DNA from: Bradyrhizobium sp. CCBAU 51765
Lineage (GTDB): Bacteria > Pseudomonadota > Alphaproteobacteria > Rhizobiales > Xanthobacteraceae
Assembly (NCBI RefSeq): GCF_015291725.1
Contig: NZ_CP030038.1
Coordinates: 5,755,001-5,819,000 of the forward strand
Reading direction: 5' to 3'
DNA length: 64,000 nucleotides
In this document: one piece after another, positions 24,873 to 33,826 of the stretch
How positions within the stretch are numbered: the first letter of the stretch is position 1
How the letters are laid out: each line of letters opens with the position of its first letter
Notes under the pieces: generated by a model
What the model saw: the letters and a program-made list of their open reading frames with translations, nothing else
Database searches by the model: none
Told to the model about the DNA's origin: nothing
Translations under genes and position numbers: made by a program

Positions 24873-26264
24873 TTAAGCCGACCGTCGCACCGCGTTGTCC
24901 ACCAGCGTCTTGCCGAGCGACCAGATCGCGCCGGGGACCTTGTGGCTGCCGGCGATGACGTCGTCGAAGGCGCGCTCGATCCAGCTGCAGTCTTCCTCGG
25001 TGATCGTGAGCGGCGGCAGCAGCTTGATGGTGTGGCTGCCGTGACCGGCGACCTGAGTGAGGATCTTGTGATCCTTGAACAGCGGCACGGTGATGAGCTG
25101 GCAGAACAGACCCTTGTTGGCGGTCTCCAGCACGTTCCAGGAGGCGCGCAGGCGCAGCGATTTCGGCGGGCCGAACTCGACGCCGATCATCAGGCCCTTG
25201 CCGCGCACCTCCTTCATCAGCTCGTAGCCGGGCACCATGCGCGTCAATGCGAGGCGCAGCTCGGCGCCGCGCTTGGCGGCGGACTCGATCAGCTTCTCGG
25301 ACTCCATGACGTCGAGCGTGGCGATGCCCGCGGCCATGGCGAGGTCGTTCTTGGAGAATGTGGAGCCGTGCACCACCGCACGGTCCATCTGGTTGAAGAT
25401 CTTGTCGAAGATGCTCTTGCGCGTCAGCACGGCGCCGACCGGCACGTGGCCGCCCGACAGCGACTTCGACAGCAGCACCATGTCGGGCTCGACGTTCCAG
25501 TGCTCGACCGCGAGAAAGCGGCCGGTGCGGCCCATGCCGGTCTGGATCTCGTCGGCGACGAACAGCGTGCCGTACTTCTTGCAGAGCGCGGCCGCGCCGG
25601 GCAGGAACTCGTCGGTGGGCATGTTGACGCCCTTGCCCTGGATCGGCTCGACGACGAAGGCCGCAACCTCGCGCGAGGCCAGAGCCTTTTCCAGCGCGGC
25701 CAGATCGTTGAACGGGACCGGGGTGCAGCCCGGCAGCAGCGGCTCGAATCCGGTGCGGAAGTTCGAATCGCCCGTCAGCGACAGCGCGCCATAGGTCAGG
25801 CCGTGATAGCCGTGGGCGCAATAGACGATGCCGGGGCGGCCGGTCGCGCCACGCGCAAATTTGATCGCGGCTTCGACGCATTCGGCGCCGGAATTGGCGA
25901 AGAACGCCTTGTCGAGATAGGGGACGTATTTCAGCAGCCGCTCGGCCAGCACGCCGGCGAGCGTCGAGACGTCGAACTGGACGAGGTTGGGCAGGTCGGC
26001 ATCGAGGACGCTCTTGAGCGCATCGCGCATGACAGGATGATTGCGCCCGATCGCGAACACGCCAAAGCCGGACAACAGGTCAAGGTAGCGAGCGCCCTCG
26101 CGATCGTAAAGGTACTGCCCCTGCCCCTTCTGGAAGCCGACATCGTAGCCGATAGTCTTGAGAACCCGGACGAACTGCTCGTTCAGATACCGGTTATGCA
26201 GGGTGCTGCGCTGGGCCTGACGGTCCGCGAATAGCTGAGACATGTCTGGATTTGGGCTGTGCAT
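24873..26264 (-). CDS. hpnO: HpnO, PLP-dependent aminotransferase making aminobacteriohopanetriol
   Basis: Class III aminotransferase of 463 residues, assigned as HpnO because it lies in a hopanoid gene region and has the long N-terminal extension and sequence of that group. HpnO introduces the terminal amine of 35-aminobacteriohopanetriol from ribosyl-type hopanoid precursors. PLP-binding features: FFANSGAECVEAAIKFAR near 121-138, the Asp in LFVADEIQTGMGRTGRF near 238, and the Schiff-base Lys267 in LLSKSLSGG. An ATG at 26243 is an alternative start. It is transcribed away from the DUF2147 gene, and the 142-base gap between them contains two close copies of CTGAAAACGG. Confidence 0.9.
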   Translation of the reverse strand: MHSPNPDMSQLFADRQAQRSTLHNRYLNEQFVRVLKTIGYDVGFQKGQGQYLYDREGARYLDLLSGFGVFAIGRNHPVMRDALKSVLDADLPNLVQFDVSTLAGVLAERLLKYVPYLDKAFFANSGAECVEAAIKFARGATGRPGIVYCAHGYHGLTYGALSLTGDSNFRTGFEPLLPGCTPVPFNDLAALEKALASREVAAFVVEPIQGKGVNMPTDEFLPGAAALCKKYGTLFVADEIQTGMGRTGRFLAVEHWNVEPDMVLLSKSLSGGHVPVGAVLTRKSIFDKIFNQMDRAVVHGSTFSKNDLAMAAGIATLDVMESEKLIESAAKRGAELRLALTRMVPGYELMKEVRGKGLMIGVEFGPPKSLRLRASWNVLETANKGLFCQLITVPLFKDHKILTQVAGHGSHTIKLLPPLTITEEDCSWIERAFDDVIAGSHKVPGAIWSLGKTLVDNAVRRSA

Positions 26265-26406
26265 CCGCTACATACTTCGATTGGAGGCCGTCTCGTCAAC
26301 TGAAAACGGACCGCTGCTGAAAACGGTCTGTGCGGCCTTTTGCCCTTTTTCGGACCATCTTCGCAAGCACAGCTTTTAGATCATGTTGCACTGCCAAGGA
26401 ACCATC

Positions 26407-27060
26407 ATGCGTTTAGCCCTTTACACCGGACTAATACTGGCTGGCGGTTACACCTGCCTGACACCCGCGCTCGCTGCAGACCCGACCGGCGACTGGCGGG
26501 TTGCCGACGGCGTCGCCAACATTCGTGTCGCCCAATGCTATGGCAGCATGTGGGGCGCGGTCTCCTGGGAAAAGCAGCCCGGGGGGCGCGACGAGAACAA
26601 TCCGGATGTCTCGAAAAAGAACAGGCCGACGCTGGGCATGGCAACCCTGATCGATATGAAGAAGAAGCCCGGCATCGATCAGTGGGAAGGACAGGTCTAC
26701 AACGCCAAGGATGGACAGCTCTACAGCGCGACCATCACGCCGGCTGGTGCCGATCAGCTCGAAATCAAGGGCTGCGTGATGGGCTTCCTCTGCGGCGGCG
26801 AGACCTGGACCCGGATCGGCCCGCCAATCCCCTCGAGTCCCGTCAACGCCATGGCCAAGGGCGCACCGAAATCCGGCGGCGCCACGCCGCCGAAGGCTCA
26901 AGGTGCGCAGGCAGCTCAAGCCACGACGGGCGCCACGGCACCTGCGCCTGCGCCTGCAGCTCCGAAGGCCGCCAGCGCCGCCAAGGCCGGTCAGAAGGGC
27001 ACCGCCGACCCCGTCGGCGACATCTGCCTACTCCCTGAGATTGCGGGGTTTGCCCATTAG
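26407..27060 (+). CDS. DUF2147 secreted protein
   Basis: 217-residue exported protein with a Sec signal (about residues 1-22, MRLALYTGLILAGG...TPALAA). A DUF2147 domain follows (DPTGDWRVADGVANIRVAQC...MWGAVSWE, then GQVYNAKDGQLYSATI) and then an Ala/Pro/Lys-rich tail of about 60 residues. DUF2147 proteins are lipocalin-like periplasmic proteins of unclear function that often occur in hopanoid-producing alphaproteobacteria. AAGGAA precedes the ATG at 26407. The last 33 bases overlap the end of hpnN on the other strand, so the two genes converge with overlapping 3' ends. Confidence 0.85.
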   Translation: MRLALYTGLILAGGYTCLTPALAADPTGDWRVADGVANIRVAQCYGSMWGAVSWEKQPGGRDENNPDVSKKNRPTLGMATLIDMKKKPGIDQWEGQVYNAKDGQLYSATITPAGADQLEIKGCVMGFLCGGETWTRIGPPIPSSPVNAMAKGAPKSGGATPPKAQGAQAAQATTGATAPAPAPAAPKAASAAKAGQKGTADPVGDICLLPEIAGFAH

Positions 27061-29616
27061 GGCCGGCTGAAACAGCAGCACGGCGGCAAGCGTTGTCACC
27101 AGCGAGAGTGCCAGCAGCTTGCCCATGCTGGATGTGCCGGGATGGCTCGACAGCCACAGGCTGCCGAACGCGGTTGCGGTCGTCAGCGCGCTGAAAAAGA
27201 TCGCACGCGTGAGGCTGGTCTGGAGCAGGTTTGTTCTGCCCGACCGCCACGCCACGACATAATAGATCTTGAAGGCGACACCGACGCCGAGCAGCAACGG
27301 GAACGCAACGATATTGGCGAAGTTCAGCGGCAGCCCGATCAACACGCAGATCTCGAGCGTCACTGCGCCCGCAACCAGAAGCGGCACCAGCGTCATCAGC
27401 ACGTCGACGAACCGGCGCAGCGTGATCCACAGCAAGAGCCCGATCACGACCAGCGCGTAGATGCCGGCGTGGATGAACGCCTTCACCACGGTGTCGCCGG
27501 ATTTCAGGATCGAGACCGGTCCGCCGATCGCGGTCGGCTCGGCCGCGAGCACCGCCGCCGCGAATTTGCGCAGCGTGTCGTTGTCGTTGGGATCGCCCTT
27601 GGGCAGCGCCTCGACGCGGATGATGCCGTCCTTGCTCTTCCAGGCGTTGACGAGCTCGGGCGGCAGTGACTTCAGGGTGACCGGCTCGGCCTGCATGGCG
27701 TTCCTGAGCTGGCCGAACACGATCTTCATCGGCGTGACGAACACCTCCTGCGCCTTGTTGCGCGTGGCCTCGTCGCTATCGGCGAGCTTTTCGAGCGCGT
27801 TTGCAAGACGGCGCGAGGCGACCGCACCCGGCCCCTTCGCGTCGCCCGCGGTCCGGCGCAGATTGTCGACTGAAGATTTCAGCGACTCGACATTTTCCTG
27901 ATCCGACGGCGCCGCATCGATCTGATCGGGGTTCAGCGCGGGGTTCAGCACCTTGGCCGCCTGCGCAAGCAACTTCAGCTTCGGCGGCTGGTCCTGCGGC
28001 ACGAAGCTGTCGAGAGACATCACCCTGAGCACCTCGGGCACTTTCTCGAGCCTCGCCTCGACCTGCCTCGCCTGCTCTTCCGACGTCGTCATCACGTTGA
28101 TGGCATTGGCACCGGTATTGGGGTCCTTGCGCAAATCGAGGAAGGTGGCGATCGATTCGGCCTTCGGATTGCGCAGGTTCATCGGATTGAAGTCGAACTT
28201 CATGAAGTAGAGCAGCGGCAGGCCGCCAAGCGCGAGCAGCAGCGTGCCGCCGACGATCAGCACGCGATGCTTCTCAAGGAAGTGATCGAGCGGCGCCAGG
28301 AAGGCGTAGCCGACGGGCTCCGGCTCGCCGGGCGGGTTCAGAAGCTTGAGCAGCGCCGGCAGCACGGTGATGCTGGACACGAACGCCACCAGCATGCCGA
28401 CGCCGGCGATCTGCCCGAGTTCCGAGATGCCCTTGTAGTCGGTCGGCATGAAGCAGAGGAAGCCCGCCGCGGTGGCCATTGCAGCCAGCGACAGCGGCAC
28501 CGCCGAGCGCTTGGCCGCCAGCACCAGCGCGCCCGAGAGGTCATCGTGCTTGTAGCGCTCGGAGCGATAGCGGACGCTGTACTGGATGCCGAAATCGACG
28601 CCGAGGCCGACGAACAGCACCGCGAACGCGATCGACAGCAGATTGAGCGAGCCGACCATCATCAGACCGGCCGCGGTCGTGATCGCAAGGCCCACGAAGA
28701 GATTGACGAACACCGCAAAGATGATCTTTGCCGAATGCAGCGCCAGCCACAGGATGAGCAGCACGACGAGAACGGTGCCGACGCCGTTGACGACGGCTCC
28801 CTCCTGGACGGTCGCGTATTCCTCGTTGGCGATCGGGACCGGGCCGGTCAGGCGCACCCGCGCCTGGTATTTGTTGGGGAAGTCCAGATCGGCCGCCGCT
28901 TTCCGGATCGCGTCGGTCGCGTCCTTGCCCGGCTCCAGTGCGTTGTAATCGAGGATGGGCTTGAACTCGATGAAGGCACGCTTGTCCGAATCCTTCAACG
29001 GCTCGTCGCTGACGAGCTCGCGCCAGGAGAAGCTGGCATTGCCCTTGTTGAGCACGGTCTCGACGGTCTGCGCGATCAGATTGAAGGGCCGGTCGGTGTT
29101 GTCAAGCTTGACCTGGCCTCGCTTGACGCCGGCAAGGCCGGTTTCCAGCGCGCCGGTCAGGCCGCGGATCGAGGGATCGCCGGCCATGATCTCGATCAGG
29201 GGCGCGGCGGATTCGAGCTCGCCGGTCGTCTTGGCGACTTCCTCCTTAGGCAGGAACAACAGTCCATTCTTCTCGAAGAACTCGCCGCTACCGAGTTGCT
29301 GCATCGACTGGAAGTTGGTCTTGTCGTCTTTCAGCCTTGCATAGAGCGCGTCTGCTGCGGCGCTCGTCATCTCCGGCGTCCGGGCCTCGATCACGGCGAG
29401 AATCGTTTCGTTCTGATCGAACGCCTGGTCGAATTGCTGGTCGCGCTTGCGCCAGTCGAGATTCTGGGAAATCAGCGAATTGATGTCGGTGTTGATGGCG
29501 AAGTGGCGCGCGGCGTAATAGCCCGCTCCCACCGACAGCAGGAGCCCGAGAAGGACGACGAGGGAGGCAAACCGGGTGCAGGCCCTGACAATGGCAACGA
29601 CTACGCTTTGCAGCAC
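27028..29616 (-). CDS. hpnN: HpnN, hopanoid RND transporter
   Basis: 862-residue MMPL/RND-type exporter that moves hopanoids from the inner to the outer membrane (shown for HpnN of Rhodopseudomonas and Burkholderia). The topology is a first helix at about residues 16-34, a large periplasmic loop, a block of five helices near 265-425, a second periplasmic loop, and five C-terminal helices, i.e. two RND repeats. Segments such as VLFVGLGVDFGIQYSVRYRSER (first repeat) and FPLLLGVGVAFKIYYVV (second repeat) mark the SSD-like helix 4 positions. The start is a GTG at 29616. It is divergent from ispH-hpnH across a 452-base gap. Confidence 0.93.
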   Translation of the reverse strand: MLQSVVVAIVRACTRFASLVVLLGLLLSVGAGYYAARHFAINTDINSLISQNLDWRKRDQQFDQAFDQNETILAVIEARTPEMTSAAADALYARLKDDKTNFQSMQQLGSGEFFEKNGLLFLPKEEVAKTTGELESAAPLIEIMAGDPSIRGLTGALETGLAGVKRGQVKLDNTDRPFNLIAQTVETVLNKGNASFSWRELVSDEPLKDSDKRAFIEFKPILDYNALEPGKDATDAIRKAAADLDFPNKYQARVRLTGPVPIANEEYATVQEGAVVNGVGTVLVVLLILWLALHSAKIIFAVFVNLFVGLAITTAAGLMMVGSLNLLSIAFAVLFVGLGVDFGIQYSVRYRSERYKHDDLSGALVLAAKRSAVPLSLAAMATAAGFLCFMPTDYKGISELGQIAGVGMLVAFVSSITVLPALLKLLNPPGEPEPVGYAFLAPLDHFLEKHRVLIVGGTLLLALGGLPLLYFMKFDFNPMNLRNPKAESIATFLDLRKDPNTGANAINVMTTSEEQARQVEARLEKVPEVLRVMSLDSFVPQDQPPKLKLLAQAAKVLNPALNPDQIDAAPSDQENVESLKSSVDNLRRTAGDAKGPGAVASRRLANALEKLADSDEATRNKAQEVFVTPMKIVFGQLRNAMQAEPVTLKSLPPELVNAWKSKDGIIRVEALPKGDPNDNDTLRKFAAAVLAAEPTAIGGPVSILKSGDTVVKAFIHAGIYALVVIGLLLWITLRRFVDVLMTLVPLLVAGAVTLEICVLIGLPLNFANIVAFPLLLGVGVAFKIYYVVAWRSGRTNLLQTSLTRAIFFSALTTATAFGSLWLSSHPGTSSMGKLLALSLVTTLAAVLLFQPALMGKPRNLRE

Positions 29617-30068
29617 TTCTTTTCTTTCTGCGGTTAACAGCTTGCCGGAAACGCCCGCTGTTTATCGGAGTTCCCGGGCGAAACCTATTGCTGTTTTGAG
29701 TGGTTCTCGCCGCGAGAAGGTTCGAGGTAAACGACGGGAGACCGGGGCAAAATCATGCGGGGCGGCCGGTATAGCCGGGGAGTTGAGGCGGGAAAGTGAC
29801 GAAGGACGATGCACGAATGTCGCGCATTTGCACCCACCGCAGATCCTACTATGATACCTCAAAAACGGACCCGTAGCGGTCCGACCTTTCCTTGATGCCG
29901 ATTTTTTGACACAAAGTATTGCGCCTCCATGCGCCGGAGCCCCTCCGGGGGTGGGCGGCTACCGCGTACGCGACCCAATGGTGCGGATATTGCAACTCAT
30001 TGGTCAGTATCGGGGTGCCGTCGGGACTTACAAAAGCGGATTGGTGGAACTTGCGTAACGAGCGTCCA
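29617..30068. other. Divergent promoter region between hpnN and ispH
   Basis: 452 bases with no convincing gene. A TTGACA -35-like hexamer at 29906-29911, on the plus strand, lies about 160 bases before ispH; no strong matching -10 was seen at 17-base spacing. A short hairpin GGACC/GGTCC occurs near 29870. It presumably holds promoters for both hpnN and ispH-hpnH. Confidence 0.5.
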
Positions 30069-30995
30069 ATGGAAGTTTATCTGGCGCAACCGCGCGGCTT
30101 CTGCGCGGGCGTGGTGCGTGCGATCGAGATCGTGGAACGGGCACTGGAGAAATACGGCCCCCCGGTCTACGTGCGCCATGAGATCGTGCATAACAAATAC
30201 GTCGTCGAGAGCCTGAAGGGCAAAGGCGCGATTTTCGTCGAGGAACTCTCCGAGGTTCCGCCGAAAGCGGTGACGGTCTTCAGCGCCCATGGTGTCGCCC
30301 GCAGCGTCGAGGAAGAGGCCGCCGCGCGCGATCTTCCGGTGCTCAATGCCACCTGCCCGCTGGTCACGAAGGTTCACAATCAGGGGAAGCGCTACATCGG
30401 CAAGGGCCGCATGCTGATCCTGATCGGCCATGCCGGCCACCCCGAGGTCGAGGGCACGATGGGTCAGGTCCCCGGGCCCGTGCAGCTTGTCCAGAGTGTT
30501 GAAGAGGTTAAGGCGCTCACGCTGGCGGCGGATACGCCGGTGGCCTACATCACCCAGACCACCCTGTCGGTCGACGACACCAAGGACATCATCGCGGCCC
30601 TGCAGGCCCGCTTTACAGACATTCAAGGTCCGGATATCCGGGATATCTGCTATGCGACACAGAACCGCCAATCTGCGGTAAGGGACTTGAGCAAGCTGGT
30701 CGACGTGATCCTGGTGGTAGGCGCTGCCAACAGCTCGAACTCGAACCGGCTTCGCGAAATCGGCACCGAGGCCGGCGTCGCGAGTTATTTGATTGCCGAC
30801 GGCAGCGAGCTCAATCCGGAGTGGCTGAAAAATGCCAGGACCGTCGGCATCACGGCCGGCGCCTCGGCGCCCGAGGTACTCGTGGATGACGTGATCGAAG
30901 CGATGCGGCGGCTCGGACCGGTCAAGGTCTCGGTGTTGCCGGGCCGCGAGGAGAACATCGAATTTCGGCTTCCGGCCCAATTGGCTGCGAGCTGA
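30069..30995 (+). CDS. ispH: 4-hydroxy-3-methylbut-2-enyl diphosphate reductase
   Basis: Final enzyme of the MEP pathway, a 4Fe-4S reductase converting HMBPP to isopentenyl and dimethylallyl diphosphate. In the 308-residue product the three cluster cysteines are in RGFCAGV (near residue 12), NATCPLVTKVH (near 96) and DICYATQNRQ (near 196). The conserved EGT segment (GHAGHPEVEGTMGQ) and TQTTLSVDDT are also present. The ATG at 30069 begins MEVYLAQPRGFCAG as in other IspH; upstream in-frame sequence is not conserved-looking. Only 35 bases separate it from hpnH, so it supplies C5 precursors from within the hopanoid gene set. A second ispH elsewhere in the genome is likely. Confidence 0.95.
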   Translation: MEVYLAQPRGFCAGVVRAIEIVERALEKYGPPVYVRHEIVHNKYVVESLKGKGAIFVEELSEVPPKAVTVFSAHGVARSVEEEAAARDLPVLNATCPLVTKVHNQGKRYIGKGRMLILIGHAGHPEVEGTMGQVPGPVQLVQSVEEVKALTLAADTPVAYITQTTLSVDDTKDIIAALQARFTDIQGPDIRDICYATQNRQSAVRDLSKLVDVILVVGAANSSNSNRLREIGTEAGVASYLIADGSELNPEWLKNARTVGITAGASAPEVLVDDVIEAMRRLGPVKVSVLPGREENIEFRLPAQLAAS

Positions 30996-31030
30996 CCCAC
31001 CCGAATTTCAAGCCCGGAAAGAAACGTGTA

Positions 31031-32191
31031 ATGGCTATCCCCTTCTTCAAGGAAATGCGTATCGGCGGCTATTTGCTCAAGCAGAAACTGCTTGGCCGCA
31101 AGCGCTATCCGCTCGTGCTGATGCTGGAGCCGCTGTTTCGCTGCAACCTCGCCTGCGTCGGCTGCGGCAAGATCGACTATCCCGACGCGATCCTGAACCG
31201 CCGCATGACGGCGCAGGAGTGCTGGGACGCCGCCGACGAGTGCGGCGCGCCGATGGTCGCCATTCCCGGCGGCGAGCCGCTGATCCACAAGGAGATCGGC
31301 GAGATCGTGCGCGGCCTCGTCGCACGCAAGAAGTTCGTCTCGCTCTGCACCAACGCGCTGCTGCTCGAGAAGAAGCTCGATCTGTTCGAGCCTTCGCCGT
31401 ACCTGTTCTTCTCCGTGCATCTCGACGGCCTGCGCGACCACCACGACAAGGCGGTGTCGCAGAAGGGCGTGTTCGACCGCGCCGTCTCCGCGATCAAGGC
31501 GGCCAAGGCGCGCGGCTTCACCGTCAACGTCAACGCCACCATCTTCGACGGCCATCCGGCCGAGGAGATCGCGAAATTCCTCGACCTCACCGTCGAGCTC
31601 GGCGTCGGCGTCTCGATGTCGCCGGGCTACGCCTATGAGCGCGCCCCGGACCAGGAGCACTTCCTCAACCGCACCAAGACCAAGAAGCTGTTCCGCGACG
31701 TCTTTGCCATGGGCAAGGGCAAGAAGTGGAATTTCATGCATTCCGGCCTGTTCCTGGACTTCCTCGCCGGCAACCAGGAATACGAGTGCACGCCGTGGGG
31801 CATGCCCGCGCGCAACATCTTCGGCTGGCAGAAGCCCTGCTATCTGCTCGGTGAAGGCTACGCGAAAACCTTCAAGGAGCTGATGGAGACCACCGACTGG
31901 GAAACCTACGGCACCGGCAAGTACGAAAAGTGCGCCGACTGTATGGCCCATTGCGGCTACGAGCCGACGGCGGCGACTGCGGCGCTGAACAACCCGCTGA
32001 AGGCGATGTGGGTGTCGCTGCGCGGCATCAGGACCACCGGCCCGATGGCGCCGGAGATCGACATGAGCAAGCAGCGCCCGGCGCAGTACATTTTCTCGGC
32101 CGAAGTGCAGAAGCGCCTGTCGGAGATCCGCAAGGACGAGGCCGCCGCCGCCGAACAGAAGGCTGCGCGGAAGGCTTCGACCGCCGCGTAA
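31031..32191 (+). CDS. hpnH: HpnH, radical SAM adenosylhopane synthase
   Basis: 386-residue radical SAM protein that adds the 5'-deoxyadenosyl group to diploptene, the first step of C35 hopanoid side-chain synthesis. The cluster motif FRCNLACVGCGK gives C38, C42 and C45. Further family segments are IPGGEPLIHKEIGEIV and VNATIFDG, with an additional Cys-rich C-terminal part (CADCMAHCGYEPTA). The C-terminus is a low-complexity Ala/Lys tail (EAAAAEQKAARKASTAA). It is co-directional with ispH and followed by a hairpin terminator at 32219. Degenerate copies of its last codons and terminator recur at 33665 and 35264. Confidence 0.95.
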   Translation: MAIPFFKEMRIGGYLLKQKLLGRKRYPLVLMLEPLFRCNLACVGCGKIDYPDAILNRRMTAQECWDAADECGAPMVAIPGGEPLIHKEIGEIVRGLVARKKFVSLCTNALLLEKKLDLFEPSPYLFFSVHLDGLRDHHDKAVSQKGVFDRAVSAIKAAKARGFTVNVNATIFDGHPAEEIAKFLDLTVELGVGVSMSPGYAYERAPDQEHFLNRTKTKKLFRDVFAMGKGKKWNFMHSGLFLDFLAGNQEYECTPWGMPARNIFGWQKPCYLLGEGYAKTFKELMETTDWETYGTGKYEKCADCMAHCGYEPTAATAALNNPLKAMWVSLRGIRTTGPMAPEIDMSKQRPAQYIFSAEVQKRLSEIRKDEAAAAEQKAARKASTAA

Positions 32192-32218
32192 GCACACTCG
32201 CAAGTCACGAACGAAAAA

Positions 32219-32250
32219 GGCCCAGTCGCCATCGCGACCGGGCCTTTTCT
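32219..32250 (+). terminator. Rho-independent terminator of ispH-hpnH
   Basis: GGCCCAGTCGC / GCGACCGGGCC stem with a CATC loop, followed by TTTTCTTTT, 27 bases after the hpnH stop. Confidence 0.85.
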
Positions 32251-32388
32251 TTTCCGGCGCCAGCGCCTGCGGCAGGCCGGAGTCATTGCGGAGGCTAGAG
32301 CGGTTCACGAATTTATTGAATCGGAAGGGATTCCGGATCTGGGGCGAATATGATTCAAGATGCTGGCTGGGCTGGAGGCCAGCATCCG

Positions 32389-32775
32389 ATGGTGCGACCA
32401 ATTTCCAACGATTTGCGCAAGCGCGCGGTATCCGCTGTTGCCAAAGGTGAGAGCTGCCGATCTGTGGCGGAACGGTTTGGCGTTGCGGTCTCGTCAGTTG
32501 TGAAGTGGTCACAGCGTTATCGAGCGACCGGTTCGGTAGCGCCTGGCAAGATGGGGGGTCACCGCAAGCCTGTGCTTGATCCGCATCGCGCCTTCATCGT
32601 CGAACGGATCACTCAGACGCCGCATCTGACGCTGCATGGCCTGAAGGCGGAACTGGCAGCCCGTGGGGTCAAGGTTTCACACAACGCGGTCTGGCTGTTC
32701 CTACGCCGGGAAGGGCTGCGGTTCAAAAAAAACATTGTTCGCCCTCGAACAGGCTCGCGCCGACGTCTCTCGTAG
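32389..32775 (+). CDS. IS630-family transposase, first reading frame (N-terminal HTH part)
   Basis: Encodes the DNA-binding half of the transposase, with two helix-turn-helix segments: SNDLRKRAVSAVAKGESCRSVAERFGVAVSSVVKWS and LTLHGLKAELAARGVKVSHNAVWLFLRREG. The frame passes the A8 run (32725-32732) and then continues only briefly to a stop at 32775 in unrelated sequence. The homologous protein continues in the next frame, so slippage on the A run is needed to make full-length transposase. An earlier ATG at 32350 is an alternative start. Confidence 0.82.
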   Translation: MVRPISNDLRKRAVSAVAKGESCRSVAERFGVAVSSVVKWSQRYRATGSVAPGKMGGHRKPVLDPHRAFIVERITQTPHLTLHGLKAELAARGVKVSHNAVWLFLRREGLRFKKNIVRPRTGSRRRLS

Positions 32776-33337
32776 GCGCCAGCGGTGGCGATCCTGGCAG
32801 GCCGGACTTGATCCGGGTCGGCTCGTCTTCATCGATGAGACCTGGATCAAGACCAACATGGCCCCTTTGCGAGGCTGGGGCCCCAAAGGGGCACGCCTGC
32901 GTGGCTTCGCCCCGCACGGGCATTGGCGTACCCTCACATTCCTCGGCGCACTCCGCCATGACCAACTCACAGCACCCTGCGTCTTCGACGGCCCCATCAA
33001 CGGCGAATGCTTCCGCGCTTATGTGAAGCACCTTCTCCTGCCAACCCTGCGCGAGGGGGACATCGTCATTCTCGACAATCTCGGAAGCCACAAGTCGAAA
33101 GCCATCAGGCAGATGATCAAGGCTGCCGGCGCCAGGCTCTGGTACCTGCCGCCATACTCGCCCGACCTCAACCCGATCGAACAGGCCTTCTCCAAGATCA
33201 AACATTGGATGCGGCAAGCTCAGAAGCGCACCATCGAGGACACCTGGCGCCATATCGGTCACCTCGTCCAGGACATCCAGCCTCGCGAATGCGCCAACTA
33301 CTTCGCAAGCGCCGGTTATGCTTCAATCAAAATGTGA
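32726..33337 (+). CDS. IS630-family transposase, second reading frame (DDE catalytic part)
   Basis: Catalytic half of the transposase: LVFIDETWIKTNM (first Asp), GDIVILDNLGSHKS (second Asp) and LPPYSPDLNPIEQAFSKIKHWMR (Glu) form the DDE triad typical of the IS630/Tc1 superfamily. The frame is offset from the N-terminal part; joining them requires a net +1 (or -2) shift at the A8 run. Both halves look otherwise undamaged, so the element may still be active if slippage occurs. Confidence 0.85.
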   Translation, partial: KKTLFALEQARADVSRRRQRWRSWQAGLDPGRLVFIDETWIKTNMAPLRGWGPKGARLRGFAPHGHWRTLTFLGALRHDQLTAPCVFDGPINGECFRAYVKHLLLPTLREGDIVILDNLGSHKSKAIRQMIKAAGARLWYLPPYSPDLNPIEQAFSKIKHWMRQAQKRTIEDTWRHIGHLVQDIQPRECANYFASAGYASIKM

Positions 33338-33346
33338 AACGCTCTA

Positions 33347-33826
33347 AGCTCTCTGCCCTCATTGCTTGGCTGGCCCGGGAGCTTTCCTGCAAAAAATGAA
33401 AAACAACCCCATGCACAGTAGAACCAAGACAGCTGGCGGTCACGGGACCCGTTCCGTCAAGCCATTGCAGCATCGATCAAATCAGCCGCAAACCGGCGGG
33501 CATCACGGCACGGGTTATTTTCGCAGCCAGACAGGTCGCCAGCCACCGCGACTCAAAGCCCGCACGAATTCGAATTTTACGAAATCAATTTGACGCGTCG
33601 GGCAAAACAGTGGCACTATGCCATCCTGCCCCGCTCGAGAGCGACACCAACCAGTCTCCCTCCGCGACGAGGCGCGCTCGCCGCCGAGCAGAAGACCTCC
33701 GCCTAAGCGCGACATCAAGTCAAGACACCAAGGCCCGACCGCCGCCGCGATCAGGCCTTTTCATTTGGCTAAGCACAAGTCAGCGCCTTCGGGACGATTG
33801 CGGTGTCACTTTTCGAGGCCCTGGGG
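33347..33826. other. Gene-free scar between the IS element and a secreted protein gene
   Basis: 480 bases without a convincing gene. It contains AAAACAACCCCATGCACAG at 33400-33418 (19 bases identical to 52772-52790). A stretch around 33500-33640 (CAATTTGACGCGTCGGGCAAA) resembles dispersed Bradyrhizobium intergenic sequence. A degenerate hpnH-tail/terminator module lies at 33665-33762. Confidence 0.6.
33665..33762 (+). repeat. Degenerate copy of the hpnH 3' end plus terminator
   Basis: GACGAGGC...CGCCGCCGAGCAGAAG...CCTCCGCCTAAGCGC matches the last codons of hpnH (GACGAGGCC...CGCCGCCGAACAGAAG...TAAGC). It is followed at the same distance by an AAGGCCCGACC...AGGCCTTTT hairpin corresponding to the hpnH terminator. 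No open hpnH frame remains. Confidence 0.65.

Larger units (their letters stand above)
32296..33346 (+). mobile_element. IS630-family insertion sequence
   Basis: About 1.05 kb element bounded by TA dinucleotides (32296-32297 and 33345-33346), as expected for IS630 target duplication. Terminal inverted repeats start GAGCGGTTCAC on the left and, reading inward, GAGCGTTTCAC on the right; 19 of 25 positions match. It encodes a transposase split over two frames around a run of eight A at 32725-32732. It sits between hpnH and its former downstream DNA, about 50 bases after the hpnH terminator. Confidence 0.9.

Noticed and set aside
30785..32512. 575-codon minus-strand frame covering hpnH
   Set aside because: Antisense of hpnH and ispH; no protein family features.
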